Of a DNA stretch of 64,000 nt, positions 31,154 to 46,300 are shown piece after piece. The translations under genes were made by a program, and so were the position numbers. A model generated the notes under the pieces. That model ran no database searches and was not told where the DNA came from. It saw only the letters and a program-made list of their open reading frames with translations. Every line of letters begins with the position of its first letter. Positions within the stretch are counted from its first letter, which is position 1. Source of the DNA: Icerya purchasi (Eukaryota > Arthropoda > Insecta > Hemiptera > Monophlebidae); the NCBI GenBank assembly GCA_039619475.1, contig CM077115.1, forward strand, positions 184,294,106 through 184,358,105, read 5' to 3'.

Positions 31154-34100
31154 ATGATAGTATTATTCGAGACGGCTGCCGGCTATGCTTTGTTCAAGGT
31201 AAATATTAATGTGTACTATATTATTACAGTTCAAATTTCACACAAAAAAGATATAAACGTAGAAAAACTCACATATTTACGTTACTTTTACCCATTACCT
31301 GATAATATAATAAAAATAACTTCAAAAATATTTAAATTTTAGTATTCCGCCTAGAGTTATCTGCCTCCGTTTCAAGTTTTTCAAACGACGCTAAAAGCGC
31401 CTGATGAGCTTAATGAGGTGCAGTTTAGTTTTACATTTTTTTTTTTTTACCGACTTCAAAAAAAGGAGGATATGGGTTCGTTACGTATGTTTTTTCTTTT
31501 ATGTCCACTATGCATTACTTTTGCTCTTGTGAACCGACTGTATCAAAAGTGTACCAGTCAGTAATGGTACTGTATGAGTATCGATGGATATTGATGAACA
31601 TAGTCTAAGCATCAAATAACATCCAAAGAGGAACCTAGAGAAATTTTTAGTAATAAAACAAATGAAATAAACCTAAAATATCAGTGCTTTTTATCATATT
31701 AACGTAAATTGAAAAAAAAAACGTTAATAAAGCTAAAGAAAGAACTTAAAATTGTCATTGTTAATTACAATGCAAACATAGATTTCTCCGGAATGAACTA
31801 ATTTGAAATCTCCATAGTTCTATTTACATGCTCGTCATTGACGGGAATATTATACTTTTACATTACTGCGTATGATTTGACGTATAAAGTGATTTGGATG
31901 ATTCTTTGGTTACCAAAAATTGTACCAGTCGGTAGTAATTTTTTGTAAAGACCAATGAATATTACTGAGTATCAACTGAGTTGTCATCAAATAACATTAA
32001 AAAAGAGAAATCTTTATAAAAATATACTTTTTTTTTTTTTACTTAGTATAACCAGACAATAGTTGGTTAAAAATTTTCATTAGAATATATGAAAAATATA
32101 AACTACCAAAATTTTAAAATTAAAAGGACTGAACACGAGTGGCTTGAAATATCCCTAACGTTTATTTCCTATGGTAACGTAGATTCTAATGAAGGTAATA
32201 AATTTGAAACTGCCAAGGGGCGATCTCATCACTGACAGAATTTGAACATTACTTCTAAAACAATACTCAGCTTTATACAGTACAAAGACAGCAATATTTC
32301 CGGTTGGTCTATTCATATCATTCGAAATCATTTGCGCTAAAGATTATTTTAAAAAACTTAAAGATTTTCTTAAATTTAAAAAAAAATCACTAAAAAGTAA
32401 AAAAAAAAAAACATTTGATAAAAAATAAATCATAAAACAATATTAACTTTTTGCATTCGGCACCAAATTCAAATTGCAACAATAGTTAGAAAAACCAGGA
32501 TGGATTTGAAAAAAAAAATCACTCATTTTTTGTAAGCCAAGAATTGAGAACGTTAGAAATATTTAGTACTGTTTTTAATTACGTTTACAGTTTGAATTTG
32601 ATTCCGATTCTAATCTGTTAAGAGTAATCGTAATATCCTTTTCTGTATTACTCTGGAATATATTTTACTTTTTAGCGTAGTTTTATTGAATTTTTAAAGT
32701 AAATCCTGAAGCGCTATTTGTTCTATGCGAATGTATATTCAGAGAAAGGTTATCAGTATTAAATTGAAAAAATATAATTAGAAAACCACTTTAAATGCCA
32801 CAAAAACTCCGCATCTTTTATATGCACAGGTAGTAATTGTGCTTTTATACGAAAAATGTTGCATTAATTACTGCATTTTAAGATATATATTACGTTATGC
32901 CTACTTCGATCCACTGCTGGATGTAAACACTTCCTGGTGGCATAAATTGGCCTAATCTCTTATGTTGGCTGGGGAAATTGAGAGACATTTTATACCTGCT
33001 GCCAAATTTTTATGGCAGCTACTATATACAACGTTAGTGTAAACGCAGGACTATACTTGGAGCTGATTGTAAATGCTAAATTTATCTCGATACAAATGCC
33101 AGTCTCATGTGTGCCTGCCTACAATATATCAATTAACGTGCATATGGTGATGTACGTGCTGTTTTGCCATTACCTACCGCGTGACTATTAGCAATTATTT
33201 TATTATCTTTGCAATAATTTCTGTCGTTGCCTGAAATTGAACTCGAGACTTCTGTAATGGAAGTAGAGTGCTCTAGCAGCTAGGCTAGACATTATTTTTA
33301 TCTGTTCGGAATGTTCATTATGCATACATTTTCTTATGTAGACAAAAGAACAAATTTAATTTATAATTCGTGGAGTATTTTATAACGCATCATTTATATA
33401 TTGTGAGATATTTAACAACCGATATAAAGTTCGGTTATAAAATTAAAAATTTCCTATTTTTAACCCATTATTAAAATACAACTTTTTACAGATTTTGGAT
33501 GAAAACCGAATACAACATGTAGATAATTTATATCAAGATTTCGATTCTCCAGAACGAGCAAGTAAAATGTAAGTGGTTTTATGCAGTGTATATTTTTTTA
33601 TGTAATAAACTATTTATTCTGCATTACTAAATAAAACATATAAAAACTTCTTCTTTGATGGTTGCTTATAGTGATACTGGTTCGTAACCATTTCTATTTA
33701 TTAAAATCCTTGTTCCGATTCTTTTTCATTTTTTGTAAATAATCGGGTTAAAATTTAATGTAATTAATTTTATTTTAAAATATATTTAGTGCATGTTTTG
33801 TATTTCGCATCCAGTTTTATTTTAATCAAATAAATTGAAAATATACCGTTTAGAATGTGCGAATTAATTATCAGAAAGTAATTTTTTAATTTAATTTATT
33901 TTACATATATGTAGATTCATTTACAGGTAAACCTGAAAATAAGGTTTTTTTAAAGCGCGAAATATATTTGATAAAAACATTTTTATTGTATTGCATTGTT
34001 CGCTATATTTATATAAAAAATACTGAATTATAATAAATATTTAATTGTACACGAGGAAAAAACTGTTTAACTTCGTTTTATATACCTTGAAAGTAAAGAA

Positions 34101-37100
34101 AATCATAAGTTTATAAATTACATCACTATGAATTGACTATATTCAAATAATTATTTTTAGTTATAGTAGTATGGCAATATTATCTTCTTTTTTACAGTAG
34201 ATTATTGTATATTTCCTAGCTTACTGCTTAACTGTGAAACTCGAACGATAAAACATATTTGTATAGTGAGTCTACGTCAATTTTTTTTTTCTTGATACAC
34301 CGTGTCGCAGATGTCCTACTACGATTCATTTTTTATCTGTTTTACCTTAAAACATTATTTTTTTCAATGAATTAATCAAAAATTTTGAGATCTTCATATA
34401 TTTTTTCTGGCCTTTAATAATATTTCGAATAAATTTATCGTTTGCTGGGAGAATACATGATTTTAGTGTTACTTGTTACTGTGAAGAATAGTAGAATCTT
34501 TACAATCGTTTCAGTATGTTTATACCGTAATTTTTTTAAACTGACCAGTTTATAAACCATCATATATTCAAAAATATTCATCTAAAAATTTTGGAGATAC
34601 TATTGTCATTATTCGTGACCTTTACTTTTAAGTTAACTTTCTTTAACCGCATTAATGCAATTTATTTCAGTTCTGTTACAAATGCAAAACTATTCAGTTT
34701 TGTTATTTTCGTTTTAATTGTGTTTTTCTATTTCATTTATTAGTAATTTCATTTTCAAAAATTTGTAAGAGTATTATGCCATCTGTACATTAAGAACTTA
34801 AGATTTTATGTCCACCTTTAACAAAACTTTCTACTTTCGTATATTAAAGTAAAATAGGAAATATTAATGCATTCATGTAAATATATTCCTTTATTTTAGA
34901 ACAGTGCCGAGTATTGTATTTTTATTTCTAATTTGCATTTGTATAATTTTGTGGTTACGTTACCAAAGATGATTTGAAATCCGTATTTCCCCTGTGATGT
35001 TCCGCACATTGTTTTATCGAACTTTGCCGAAGGATTTTTATGATAATAAAGCATAAATATTTCGGGTAATTGAATATATTGTAATGTGTACATTACATTG
35101 TATAGAATATAAATAATAAAATTAAAATCCTTACTAATATTATAAATGCGAAAGTAACTCTGTCTGTCTGTCTGTTACCTTTTCACGCTTAAACCGCTGA
35201 ACCGATTTAGATGAAATTTGGTATGGAGATAGTTTGAGGTCAAGGAAAGAACATAGAATAGTTTTTATTCTGGAAATAACCCCATACGGAGCTGAAAAGG
35301 GGGGTGAAAGTTTGTATGGAAGTATAACATTACTGAACTTCGTTTTACTTCTATTTTTTTTTCTTTATTATTTACTTTTATCTAATTATTTTTGTTTATT
35401 TACATTTATAGTAGTAAAATTTTCATTCAAAATATTTTTTTAAACAACGAGAATTGGCCTGGTGTTAAGTCCGGTGATGCTTTAGGACGCGTTTACACTG
35501 TCCATGTTACTAATATGGATTTTTTTTGTCTGAGAATACTTTTACACCATGTGCGTGGACCAACCTCTTTCAATGATCTCAAGAAATACAATAACCAAGA
35601 ATTTCCGGCATTTCGAGAGGCATACGAGGCAAGAGGATTGTTGGAAAATGACAATCACTGGGATTTGACACTGGAAGAAGCTACACAATGTAGATCAGCA
35701 GGCAAGGCGAGAGAGCTTTTTTCTATCTTAATAGCAACATGTGGACTTTCTAACCCTCAACAACTATGGGAAAAATACAAAAATTACGTAACGGATGATA
35801 TTCTACATGGATTACAAGAGCATATTTCTAATGTTACATACAATGATTTAATTTACAATGAGGGACTAACAAAGATTGAAAATCAATTGATAATTATTAC
35901 TGGAAAAGATTTATCATATTTTGGGATGAACAGACCCCAAAGAACCGGAGAAATTAGCAGTGATTTAATAAGAGAACTAAACTACGACGCAACTTCTTTA
36001 CAACAACAAATAACTGAGTCTGTTCCACGATTAAATCCAGAACAAAGATTAGTTTTTAATAATGTTGTTCGGAAAATCGAAAATGGCGAAGGTGGTTTAT
36101 TTTTTTTTGGACGCACCCGGAGGTACCGGTAAAACTTTTAAATTTACTTTTAGCCGAAGTCCGGAAAGATAAAGGTGTTGCTGTTGCCGTAGCCTCCTCT
36201 GGAATAGCTGCGACGCTACTTAATGGTGGTCGAACGGCACATTCAGTTCTTAAACTGCCCTTGAATTTAGCTCATAAGGAAATGCCGGTTTGTAATATTA
36301 CCAAAAACAGCGAGCGTGGGTGAATGTTGCAACAATGTAAATTGTTGGTTTGGGATGAATGTACTATGTCCCACAAAAGAGTAGTCGAAGCTTTAGATCG
36401 GACTATAAAAGATATTAAGAGCAATCAAAGTATTATGGGAGGAATGGTGGTACTTTTAGCTGGTGATTTTAGACAAACTCTACCGGTGATCACTAGAGGT
36501 ACACAGGCAGATGAAATAAATGCATGTTTGAAAGCGTCTACATTGTGGATGCATGTAAAAATATTTTGTCTCACTACAAACATGCGAGTACAGCTGCATT
36601 GTGATACACAATCGGGGCAATATGCGGCTGCTCTTCTGAAAATCGGAGAAGATCGTGTGCCCACAGATAATAACGGTATGATTACTTTGAAAAGTGAATT
36701 CTGTAATACTGTCCAAAATACAGATAATTTAAAAAACAACGTTTATTTCGATCTGAAAAATAATATGCAGAATAGAGAATGGCTATGTGAAAGAGCAATT
36801 TTAGCACCGACAAATGAAATTGTGGGGCAGATAAATGGACAAATATTGTCAGATGTGGAAGGTGATGTTGTCGAATATCTGTCTGTAGACAATGTCATGG
36901 ACACTGAGCAAGTGACGTCGTACCCTGTAGAGTTTCTTAACTCTTTAGAACTGTCAGGGGTACCTTCCCATAAGTTGAGACTGAAAGTTGGTGTCCCAGT
37001 CCTTTTAATGAGAAATCTTGACGCACCAAGACTTTATCATGGCACACGGTTACAAATTACACACTTGGGACGGAATATTGTAAGAGCAATTATTATGACT

Positions 37101-40100
37101 GGAATAGCAAAGGGAGAAGATGTATTAATTCCCCGTATTCCAATAATCCAAACCGATTTGCCATTCGAGTTCAAAAGAGTCCAATTTCCCCTAAAAGCAG
37201 CATTCGCGATGACAATAAATAAAGCTCAAGGAAAAACACTGAAAGTAGCAGGTGTACATTTAGAAAAAGACTGTTTTTCCCATGGGCAACTGTATGTGGC
37301 GTGCTCACGTGTCTGGAGCCCACAAAATCTTCATGTTTTTGCAAAGGACAGTAAAACCAAAAACGTTGTTTACAAAAATGTATTGAATCAAAATATTACT
37401 ACTGTAAATGTAAATAAATAAAAATAATTACATAAAAGTAAATAATAAAAAAAAAAACAACCTATAGTTATGATTTAATAATAAAACACCTCTTCTCATT
37501 AAGATTTTAAAGACTTCTTGAAAAAAATGTGTTGAATTAATATATTACTACTATAAATGTAAATAAATAAATACTACTGTAAATGTAAATAAATAAATAC
37601 TACCGTAAATGTAAATAAACGAAAATAATTATTAAATAAAAGTAAATCATCAAAAAATATATATAGAAGAAACAGCCTACTTTAAATACTAATTCTCCGT
37701 GGACAAAGTATTGGGTAAATGAGGTAACCAATATGCGTGTTGATTCTACACAAACATTCGCTAAGCAACTTTTGGATATGGACGAAAACAAACTTCTGGT
37801 AGATCTTGCAACATAGGAGATATCATTCCCACCGAACTTCTGTCAAATTCAGTCATCAATTGAAGATCTTAAAAATAAGGTTTTCCCAAATATCGGCAAC
37901 AACTTCAGGAATCACGATTAGTTTGGCAAGCGTGCCATCTTAGTTCCAAAGAATGATAACGTCTATCGAATCAATAATAAGATTCAATTGAAAATTTTTG
38001 GTGCGATTACAGAGTAAAAATCTACTGATACAGTTACAGAAGACGATCAAGCTATGAATTATCCAATCGAATTTTGACATGCCACCGCACAAACTGAAAT
38101 TGAAAATTGGCTCACCAATAATGTACCTTCGGAATCTTAACACACCAAAGTTGTGTCATGGAACTAGAATTTACTTGAAAAAAATTATGCCGAATGTGAT
38201 TTAAGAGACAATAATTAACGGAAAATATAAAGGAGATGTTCCAATTCCGCGCATTCTAATAATACCCACTGATTTGCCTTTCACATTCAAAAAATTACAG
38301 TTTCCTGTGCGTCTTGCATTTCTGATAACAATCAACAAAGCTCAAGGGCAGTCGCTTAGAAAATCCAAGTTTTTCGTATGGTCAAATATATGTTGCTTGC
38401 TCTAGATTATGAAATTTCGTTACGCTAAATGATAGTATTAATTTGATATATTTAAAGTTAGTTCGGTTATATGGCGCGTAAAATATATTGTTCGTTCGTG
38501 TTAATTAGTAATAAAAAAAAGTTATATAATTTATCGCAAATCTGTAATAATAAAAATAACAATAATTAAATAATATAAATATTAGTGATCTTTCATTTTT
38601 ACGTATTTTACGATAAAGCTTTATCGATTTTTCGTTGTAATATACAGGCCATCCATTTGAAATAAATATATCGAATAGTAAATGAATATACACTGGCAGG
38701 ACAACGTCTGAAAAACGTTGTTTAAAAAAATATTTTAAATGAAAATTTTACTACTATAAATGTAAATAAACAACAATAATTACATAAAAGTAAATAATTA
38801 AGAAAAAAAAATAGAAGTAAATACCGTTTTATTATTATTATTTTTTTTCAATACATAATAAAAAATAATAATAATAATAATAATAATAAACCTATAGTTA
38901 TGATTTAATAATAAAACCTCTTTCATTCATATTTGTATTGACGTCGAAACAGCTTACTTGAAATAATAATTCTCCGTGGACAACGTCGCGGATAAAAGCT
39001 AGTAAACTTATAAAACATAAAATGCCAATAAATGTAATGAGAGAAAAAATGGGCGAGTATGTAAGATCCTGTTGTCGGTCGGGAGCAGTCAACTATTGAC
39101 CCCCCGCAAGAAGAAGCGTATACCTGATTCGAAAGAAGCTAGCGGTCAGAGAGCGAAAAGGAAGAAGAAATTGCTGAAGGTCGAATGAAAATTCTGACTA
39201 GACAGTCAGTCGTAGCTCACCTTTGATTAGAAAAAACTATCCAATTTTTGGTTAGTCGTTTTTAACCGTTCGAAAAAAATCTTCGAAAACAATATTATCA
39301 ATGAGGCCCGTCGAGTGTTCCCACGGATAACTTGTTACTGTTGTTTTTTTTCCATCTTGGCCAATCGTTATATCGAATAATTTAAATGAAAGACGCGCAA
39401 GAACCCTTTAACGACCTTAAGGTATGCTTCTTTAATTTGCATATATGCATGCCGCTCGTACTAAATTTACTGCATGATGGTAGATTAGAAAAATTCCTGC
39501 CAGTAATAGACTGTTTTGAACTGATACATGTGGGCGGCCAAAAATTGATAGAATGCCGTTCGATCACTTCACCGCGGTACCCATTCTCGCTTTGAAATCA
39601 GTATGAAACAGCTGACATTCACAAGACAAATAACGCTACCAAGGGCTGGTATAATTCGTTTTGCTTACTTGTTGGCAAACGGTATTACGACAACTACTCG
39701 TTCTTGAAGGAAAAAGTGGCTAAAATTACAGATACAGAAATGTACCATCACTGCGGTATACGACAAGTACGGAACGGACAATTGCCTATTTGATTATTTA
39801 AGAACCCTAGGTGACAATGTAAATATATAATTTAATATATCTATAATATACTGAATATAATTACTTTCGGGAAAATAGAGTTCGAGGGGGAAAAATTAGA
39901 AAAAATTGTTTATTGGAAAACTAGGCGGTAACGTGTTCAACGTCTGGTAAATCATGTATATCTATATATATATAAATCCCGTGTCTTTATGTTTGTGCAG
40001 GATAAACTCGGAATTTACTTAACCGATTTTTATAAAATTTTGAAAGTACATGCAATTTGGTCCAACTCTTAAGAGATAGCATACTTTTTGTTTTAATTAT

Positions 40101-43100
40101 TTACATAAATATTTGTTATATTAAATAATTTAATCAATCAATTAAAAAAAAACAAATTTGACAATTTTATTATTTTTTGAGCACCAACTACTTTTCGTGG
40201 CGACTTTTGTGTATCGTGCGATGTTAATCGAAATGCAACCATGTTTATCGCTGGCGCATGGCGTTATTATCGATGAATGATGAAGTAAATTGTGTTCGCT
40301 GTTGTTTACAAAAAAGTTCGTGTTATGTATAATTATGAATGTAGAATTAATATGTGTTGATGATGCAATAGTTCCCCATTATGTAAAATACATAGATAGG
40401 GATGGTGCATCTTTATTTTCGTCTCTATCTTATTTATTATATAATAATGAATTATTAGGAGTAAAAGAAAATGTATTGTACAATATGTTTGTTAAAACTG
40501 GAAGAGATTTAAGCAATATATTATTGGACTTAATGGGGAACATGAAAATTCGAACTTTTAGGCCAAAACCGCTGTATAAATTTTTTAAATTAACCGTTTA
40601 ACTTTTTTTTTTAATAATTTGCTACCAGAAATATTAAAATCTTTACTCAACACTGTTATTTTCGTCTTATGATAATAAATTAATTATAATAAAACGCTCG
40701 AGACAGAGTGGTTGAAAGATATGAGTGAAGATGTTCTGTTGTTTAGTTGAGCAAAACTTTTTGTTAGATTACGACGGACAGGTTATAGAAAAATCGACAA
40801 TTTTTAGCTAAACGTGAAACATGAAGACTATTTTTTGTTAGACGGTGACAAACATGTTTCCCAAAGAAAGAAAGAATCTTTACATAAATACAATTCCAGA
40901 TAAAACAAAAATTTTTTAATGAATTTCCAAGTACAGATTTAAACGGGCATTAATACACGGGCGAAGCCGTGGGGCACAGCTAGTATATATATATATATAT
41001 TAATTACATTTGATTAATGTTTATTAATACGGATGTTATCGCTGTTTATCATAACTGGATTATTTGAAAGACAATAGAATATTTCAAAATATTTTATTTT
41101 TCGAAACTATTTGCGGACAGAGAAAGACAAGTAACAATATGCGGAAAGCCTATATTTTATTACAGTTTGTTTGATGATTGGAATTTGACAATATAATAAT
41201 TTCGGAAACCATCAAGTATACCGAAAATGTAAAAAAAACATCAGTACCTAGCTAATAACCACATCATAGAGATGCAGTTTCTAAAAATGGAAATTTAAAC
41301 GCAAAGGAGGCGTATGAAAAATCAGATGCGACCATTCGACGAACAATTCCCGTGCATATTGCAATGTTGTTTTTGCTAAAAAAAATTATCAATACCTGCA
41401 GAAATGCTTCAAAGATTTTATTGACATGTAATTTTAATAAAATGGTCAACAGTTCAGGGTCATTTTCTGGCAATATTATCAGAATTTTTAATTCCACAAA
41501 AGTAAAAAGTATTTTATTCGTCCCGAAAATTGAAAATTCTATAGTTTATTTATGATTTCGAGTATAGAAATTATAAAAAACTTTAAATAAACTTTTGTGA
41601 ATTAACCGCGTGTCATACCCAGTACTTTGAAACACATTTGGGCCTGTTATTTCTAATTCATATCATTTGAAGTTTTCGTATTCGGTTAAAAAGATTTTAG
41701 GAATTTGAGAAAATTTAAAAAAGAATAATTAAGTTATTTCTAAAAAATTAATCATAACATGGAACTCAATGATGGCAATAGATGAGTCTTGTCATAGAGA
41801 GTGACACCATGGTACAAAGTTAAAAGGGGGAATGAAATTCTAGGTTTTTTTCGGCACACGCAATTTTCTAATATTCTCTTTACTAAAAATCATTACAAAC
41901 CACCTTTTTTTTTTTTTTTTTTACCTTAAATCTCTTTATTTAGAGATCTGCAAGAGTATAGATAGTTGCCACATAACGAATTTCATACGTATACATATAG
42001 ACTTTGTATGTTGTTGGCCCAATAGTTCGCCAAATATCTTTCAGATAAAAATATATAAAAATATCGAACATTTGTTTAGTAATTAAAAAATGTTTTTAAT
42101 TAAATATTTTAATTACGTTTTCAGAGTGAAATTAAAACATTTTCAAGAATTTTTTGATACCACTGAAGCATTAGCAGCTACCACTTCTTTAGTAGAAGGA
42201 AAATTAAGTAAATCACTAAAAAAGGTTAGCATATTTAACTATTTATAAATTTTATTTTATTACACAGACCAATAATCGCAATTAATTAATTTACGAGCCG
42301 CAGAACACTTCTGTTTAAAGTTATAAATATAGACTATTGGGTAAAAATAAACAGTGATTTAAAAATTAGATTATGTTTTAAAAATGTGTTAAAATTTTTC
42401 GTTAGTTGCTGAAAAAAGAGGTGTACAGTGACATGGAAGAAAAATTGCTGGTGAGTGATCCAAAATTAGCGAATACCATCAAAGACAAGTTAAACATCAG
42501 CTGCGTTTCGAATACGGCTGTAAATGAACTTTTCCGATGTATCCGTTCGCAAATGGATAGTTTGATTGGTAACATTTCGTTCAAAGATGTCGCTACTATG
42601 TCATTAGGTTTATCACATAGGTATTTATAATATAACATTTTTAGATTATAATATGTTTCTGGTATAAATACATCCCGGTACAGAGTAAAAAAATAAATAA
42701 ACATCAAAACAATTTGACTCCGTAGTTTTAGTGTATTTAATTTTCTAATCAACAGATATCGGTTAATTATTGAAATAGAAAAACATTTCTTATTATTATT
42801 TCATATTATTTCCTTTAATGACTTTTAATAAATGATTATTGCGTTCATTATCATGAGTTCTCCAAAAACCAACATTCCTTGTATGTTTTATCCACTTTTG
42901 TAATTCAATATTGTTTTTAAAAAAAAGGGAGAAAAGATTTTTACCGTCTATTTTAAAGTAATACAGTCTTTTTACTTTTTTTGTTTTCAATTAACATGGA
43001 AATCAAAAAATAATAATTTTTATTATATTTAGTTTATCGCGGTACAAACTCAAGTTTAGTCCGGATAGAATTGATACGATGATTGTGCAAGCAATAAATC

Positions 43101-43344
43101 TATTAGAAGATTTAGATAAAGAGCTTAATAATTACATTATGCGTTGTCGTGAATGGTATGGATGGCATTTCCCAGAGTTAGGCAAGATTTTGACAGATCA
43201 TGTTCAGTATGTAAAGACAGTAAAATTAATAGGTAAGTGGTTTAAAAATTTTTTCGATGCATATATACTTAAAATTAAGTTCGATAAAACGTTATGAAAT
43301 CGTTATGCCTTAATTGTTGAAATATTGGATATGTGTGTGTGTGC

Positions 43345-43380
<36 letters not shown>

Positions 43381-46300
43381 ATGTATGTATGTATTATTTA
43401 CAAAACCTACTTAGATTTTAAACAAAAAAACATGTTTGTTTCTATGAAATTTATTGAATGAGTTTTCTGTTACAATTTTTAAATAAAGCTATATTGAATT
43501 ATTTAAATAGGTCTTGTTTTGAATTGTTAAAATGCTTTTACTTAACCGCATAAGTTGATTTAGTACTTACTGTTACTCACTGACTTTTATGTTAAAGGTA
43601 CACGTGATCGTGTGAAAAGTTTAGATCTATCAGAATTGCTTCCTGAAGATTTAGAAGAAAGAATTAAGGATGCAGCGGAAGTGTCGGTAGGCACTGAAAT
43701 ATCCGTTGAAGATAAAATACACATTCATTTGTTGTGTGATCAGGTTAATTAATTATATTTATAAATACATATTTTATATTTTTATATACATAAATATAGT
43801 TACTCTGCATTTTTACCAGGAGTATTAATTTTGAAATAATCGGGGAAAAATTTATTCAGTAATTTTTTTATTTGAGCAAGTGCTTAATTTTTTAAATTTT
43901 CTTTTTACACTGCGTTATAGGTTAAAATTCGCAAGCATTATTTTTAAATTTTAAATTCAGATTAGGATCAAAACTTGTTCATAATAATAAAAAATGAATG
44001 CTAATTTTCATTTATAAAATAAAATTTTTGCGAAATTTGATGAATATGTTTTATGTTAATGTTTATCGATTTTTAATGTTTTAATAAAAAGTTCGTTTAA
44101 TTTGAAGTTTAAAATAATAATATATTTTGAATGAACCGTTCCGTATATTTCATTTTAGATATTGGAAACTGCAGAATATCGCGATAATTTAAATGATTAT
44201 TTAAAATCACGAATGATGGCAATTGCTCCGAATCTTACTGTTCTTTTAGGTGAACTAGTTGGTGCGCGTTTAATTTCTAATGCAGGTACCGTACATTTTT
44301 CCTTATTTTTGTTTTTATTGGTTTGTTATTAAGATGTATTTAATGATTTTTATGTTATTTTTTATTTCAATTAATTTCTAACTTAAAATATTTATTTTAC
44401 AACACCGAAATGTAAACTATTGAAAGTTTATTCGGTATTGAAAGAATTAGGTGAAATATCATTATATGTCGTATAGCAATAAAGTTGTGAATATGAATGA
44501 CTCAAATTTAATTAATCTATAATTGTTGCATTCTCGAATTTTGAGAAATTTATTTTATGAATTATTTTAATATTACCACAATTACTGTAATTATTTTTAC
44601 TACATCTATATTAGTACTGTAAATGTCTAAAATATATTTAATTTAACAAATCACGATGTTCATTGACTATAATAAAATGAAAAAATCTGTTTACTGTCTC
44701 GTGGTGTAATTATTTTTGGAGCAAGAAATTTTTGAAATTATGTAAAAACTTTATATTAAATTTGCCCTAAGTTTTGCCAAGTATTTATAGCCAGTCTGTA
44801 TTGACTGTAATAGCATTAATAATATTTTATAGGTTCGTTATCAAATCTAGCAAAATGTCCATCGTCAACCTTACAAATATTAGGAGCCGAAAAGGCTTTA
44901 TTCCGAGCACTGAAAACTAAGCGTGAAACCCCTAAGTATGGACTTATCTACCATAGTCATTTAATTGGCCAGGCAGGTGCTCCGTTTAAAGGAAAGGTGA
45001 GAATTTTTCAAGTTCATTTAATAATTTATAGTTTAAAAATTAATAATTATTTTTGTTGTACAAATGTTTTTAAAAATAAAAAAGTGAACGAACTCTTAAA
45101 TTGTTAATTCAGCTTTTATATGATATTCATTTCTTTCTCCTACGCCATTGCCGCTTAATTCTCCATTGGGATACTACGCATATGAGTTTCTAGGTTTCCA
45201 AATAAATACTTTCATCGTTGAAGTTAATAATAAAAAAGTTAATTCCCGAAAGACAAATATTTGTTTGTAGCCTTTTAACCAAAAAATACCGTCTAAAGGT
45301 CTACATTTGTGAGTAATGTGCATCATTTTCATTTATTATTTTCAACTCTGGATGATTTCATCATTTTGGAAAAAAGTTTTTGTTGTATTTACAAAACAGA
45401 ATTACATTTCTGTTTTCATATATTTATATGTCAGTGCGATATAAAGGATAGTTTAAATAATTCAAAAGACTTCAAAACTAAAAATACGAATACGCAGCAT
45501 TAGCTGAAAATGTAAGATCTAACACGATTTTAAACTACCTATCCACAACACTAATGTAATTCATTTTTACTTCGTTGTAAGACAGTGCTCAACGTACAAT
45601 AGAAACGAACTAAAGAGGAAAATCTACAACAAAATTATTATCATTTATTTCTTTTATTATAATAACGATTAGAGTCCTTAAGAAAAAATAAATTAATGAA
45701 TCTTACAATGTCGGGTTAATTCACATTTAATTAGTCCTTGGATGTCGAAACATGCAACAAAATAATGATGACACATTAGAAACATCACAAATAATAATCA
45801 AAAAAAGTAATTTAAAAAAATTGTTTTCAGCAAAAATTATAAGACATTTTTGCCTTTATACAATTTGTGATTATTATTATAATTATCGTAAAATATATTG
45901 CTAAATACGTATTTGGAAAATTGCTTTCTTATGTTATTCCGAAATGGCGATTTCAACAAAATTATTTCGGAATCGAAATTTCGGTAATTTATTAATCTGA
46001 CATATCCTTATTTTGCGATGCAAAATATTCTTGAATTACATTTTGGGTATCCCTGAGTTTGTGTTTTTAAACTAATTTGTTCAAGACGTATTAGGAAAAA
46101 GATGTTTAAAAATCAAATGATTGGTATGTTTTACATACTTAAGGACCGATGTTTTACTTTAAAATAAGTGTCACGAAAATTCTTTTGTGAAAAAACTTTT
46201 TTAAATTTTGCAGATGGCTAGGATGTTAGCAGCAAAAGCATCATTAGCGGCTCGAGTAGATGCATTTGGCGACATTACGGAAATATCTTTGGGCGCTGAA

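Larger units (their letters stand above)
35128..39002 (+). mobile_element. Helitron, decayed, with two helicase remnants
   Basis: The left end reads tccttactaatattataaa, followed by a tctg microsatellite and the 'ccgctgaaccgattt' region common at Helitron 5' ends in arthropods. It begins with TC after an A. The right end reads gtcgcggataaaagctag and is followed by T, matching the Helitron rule of a CTAG end, a short hairpin-forming GC patch just before it, and insertion between A and T. Inside are a C-terminal helicase region at 35.45-37.42 kb and a second, different helicase remnant at 37.72-38.41 kb. No HUH replication initiator domain was found, so the element could not move by itself. It sits in Nop58 intron 2 on the same strand. 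Confidence 0.8.

Noticed and set aside
43331..43394. CRISPR-like or regulatory tandem array
   Set aside because: It is a simple GT/GTAT microsatellite without spacers.
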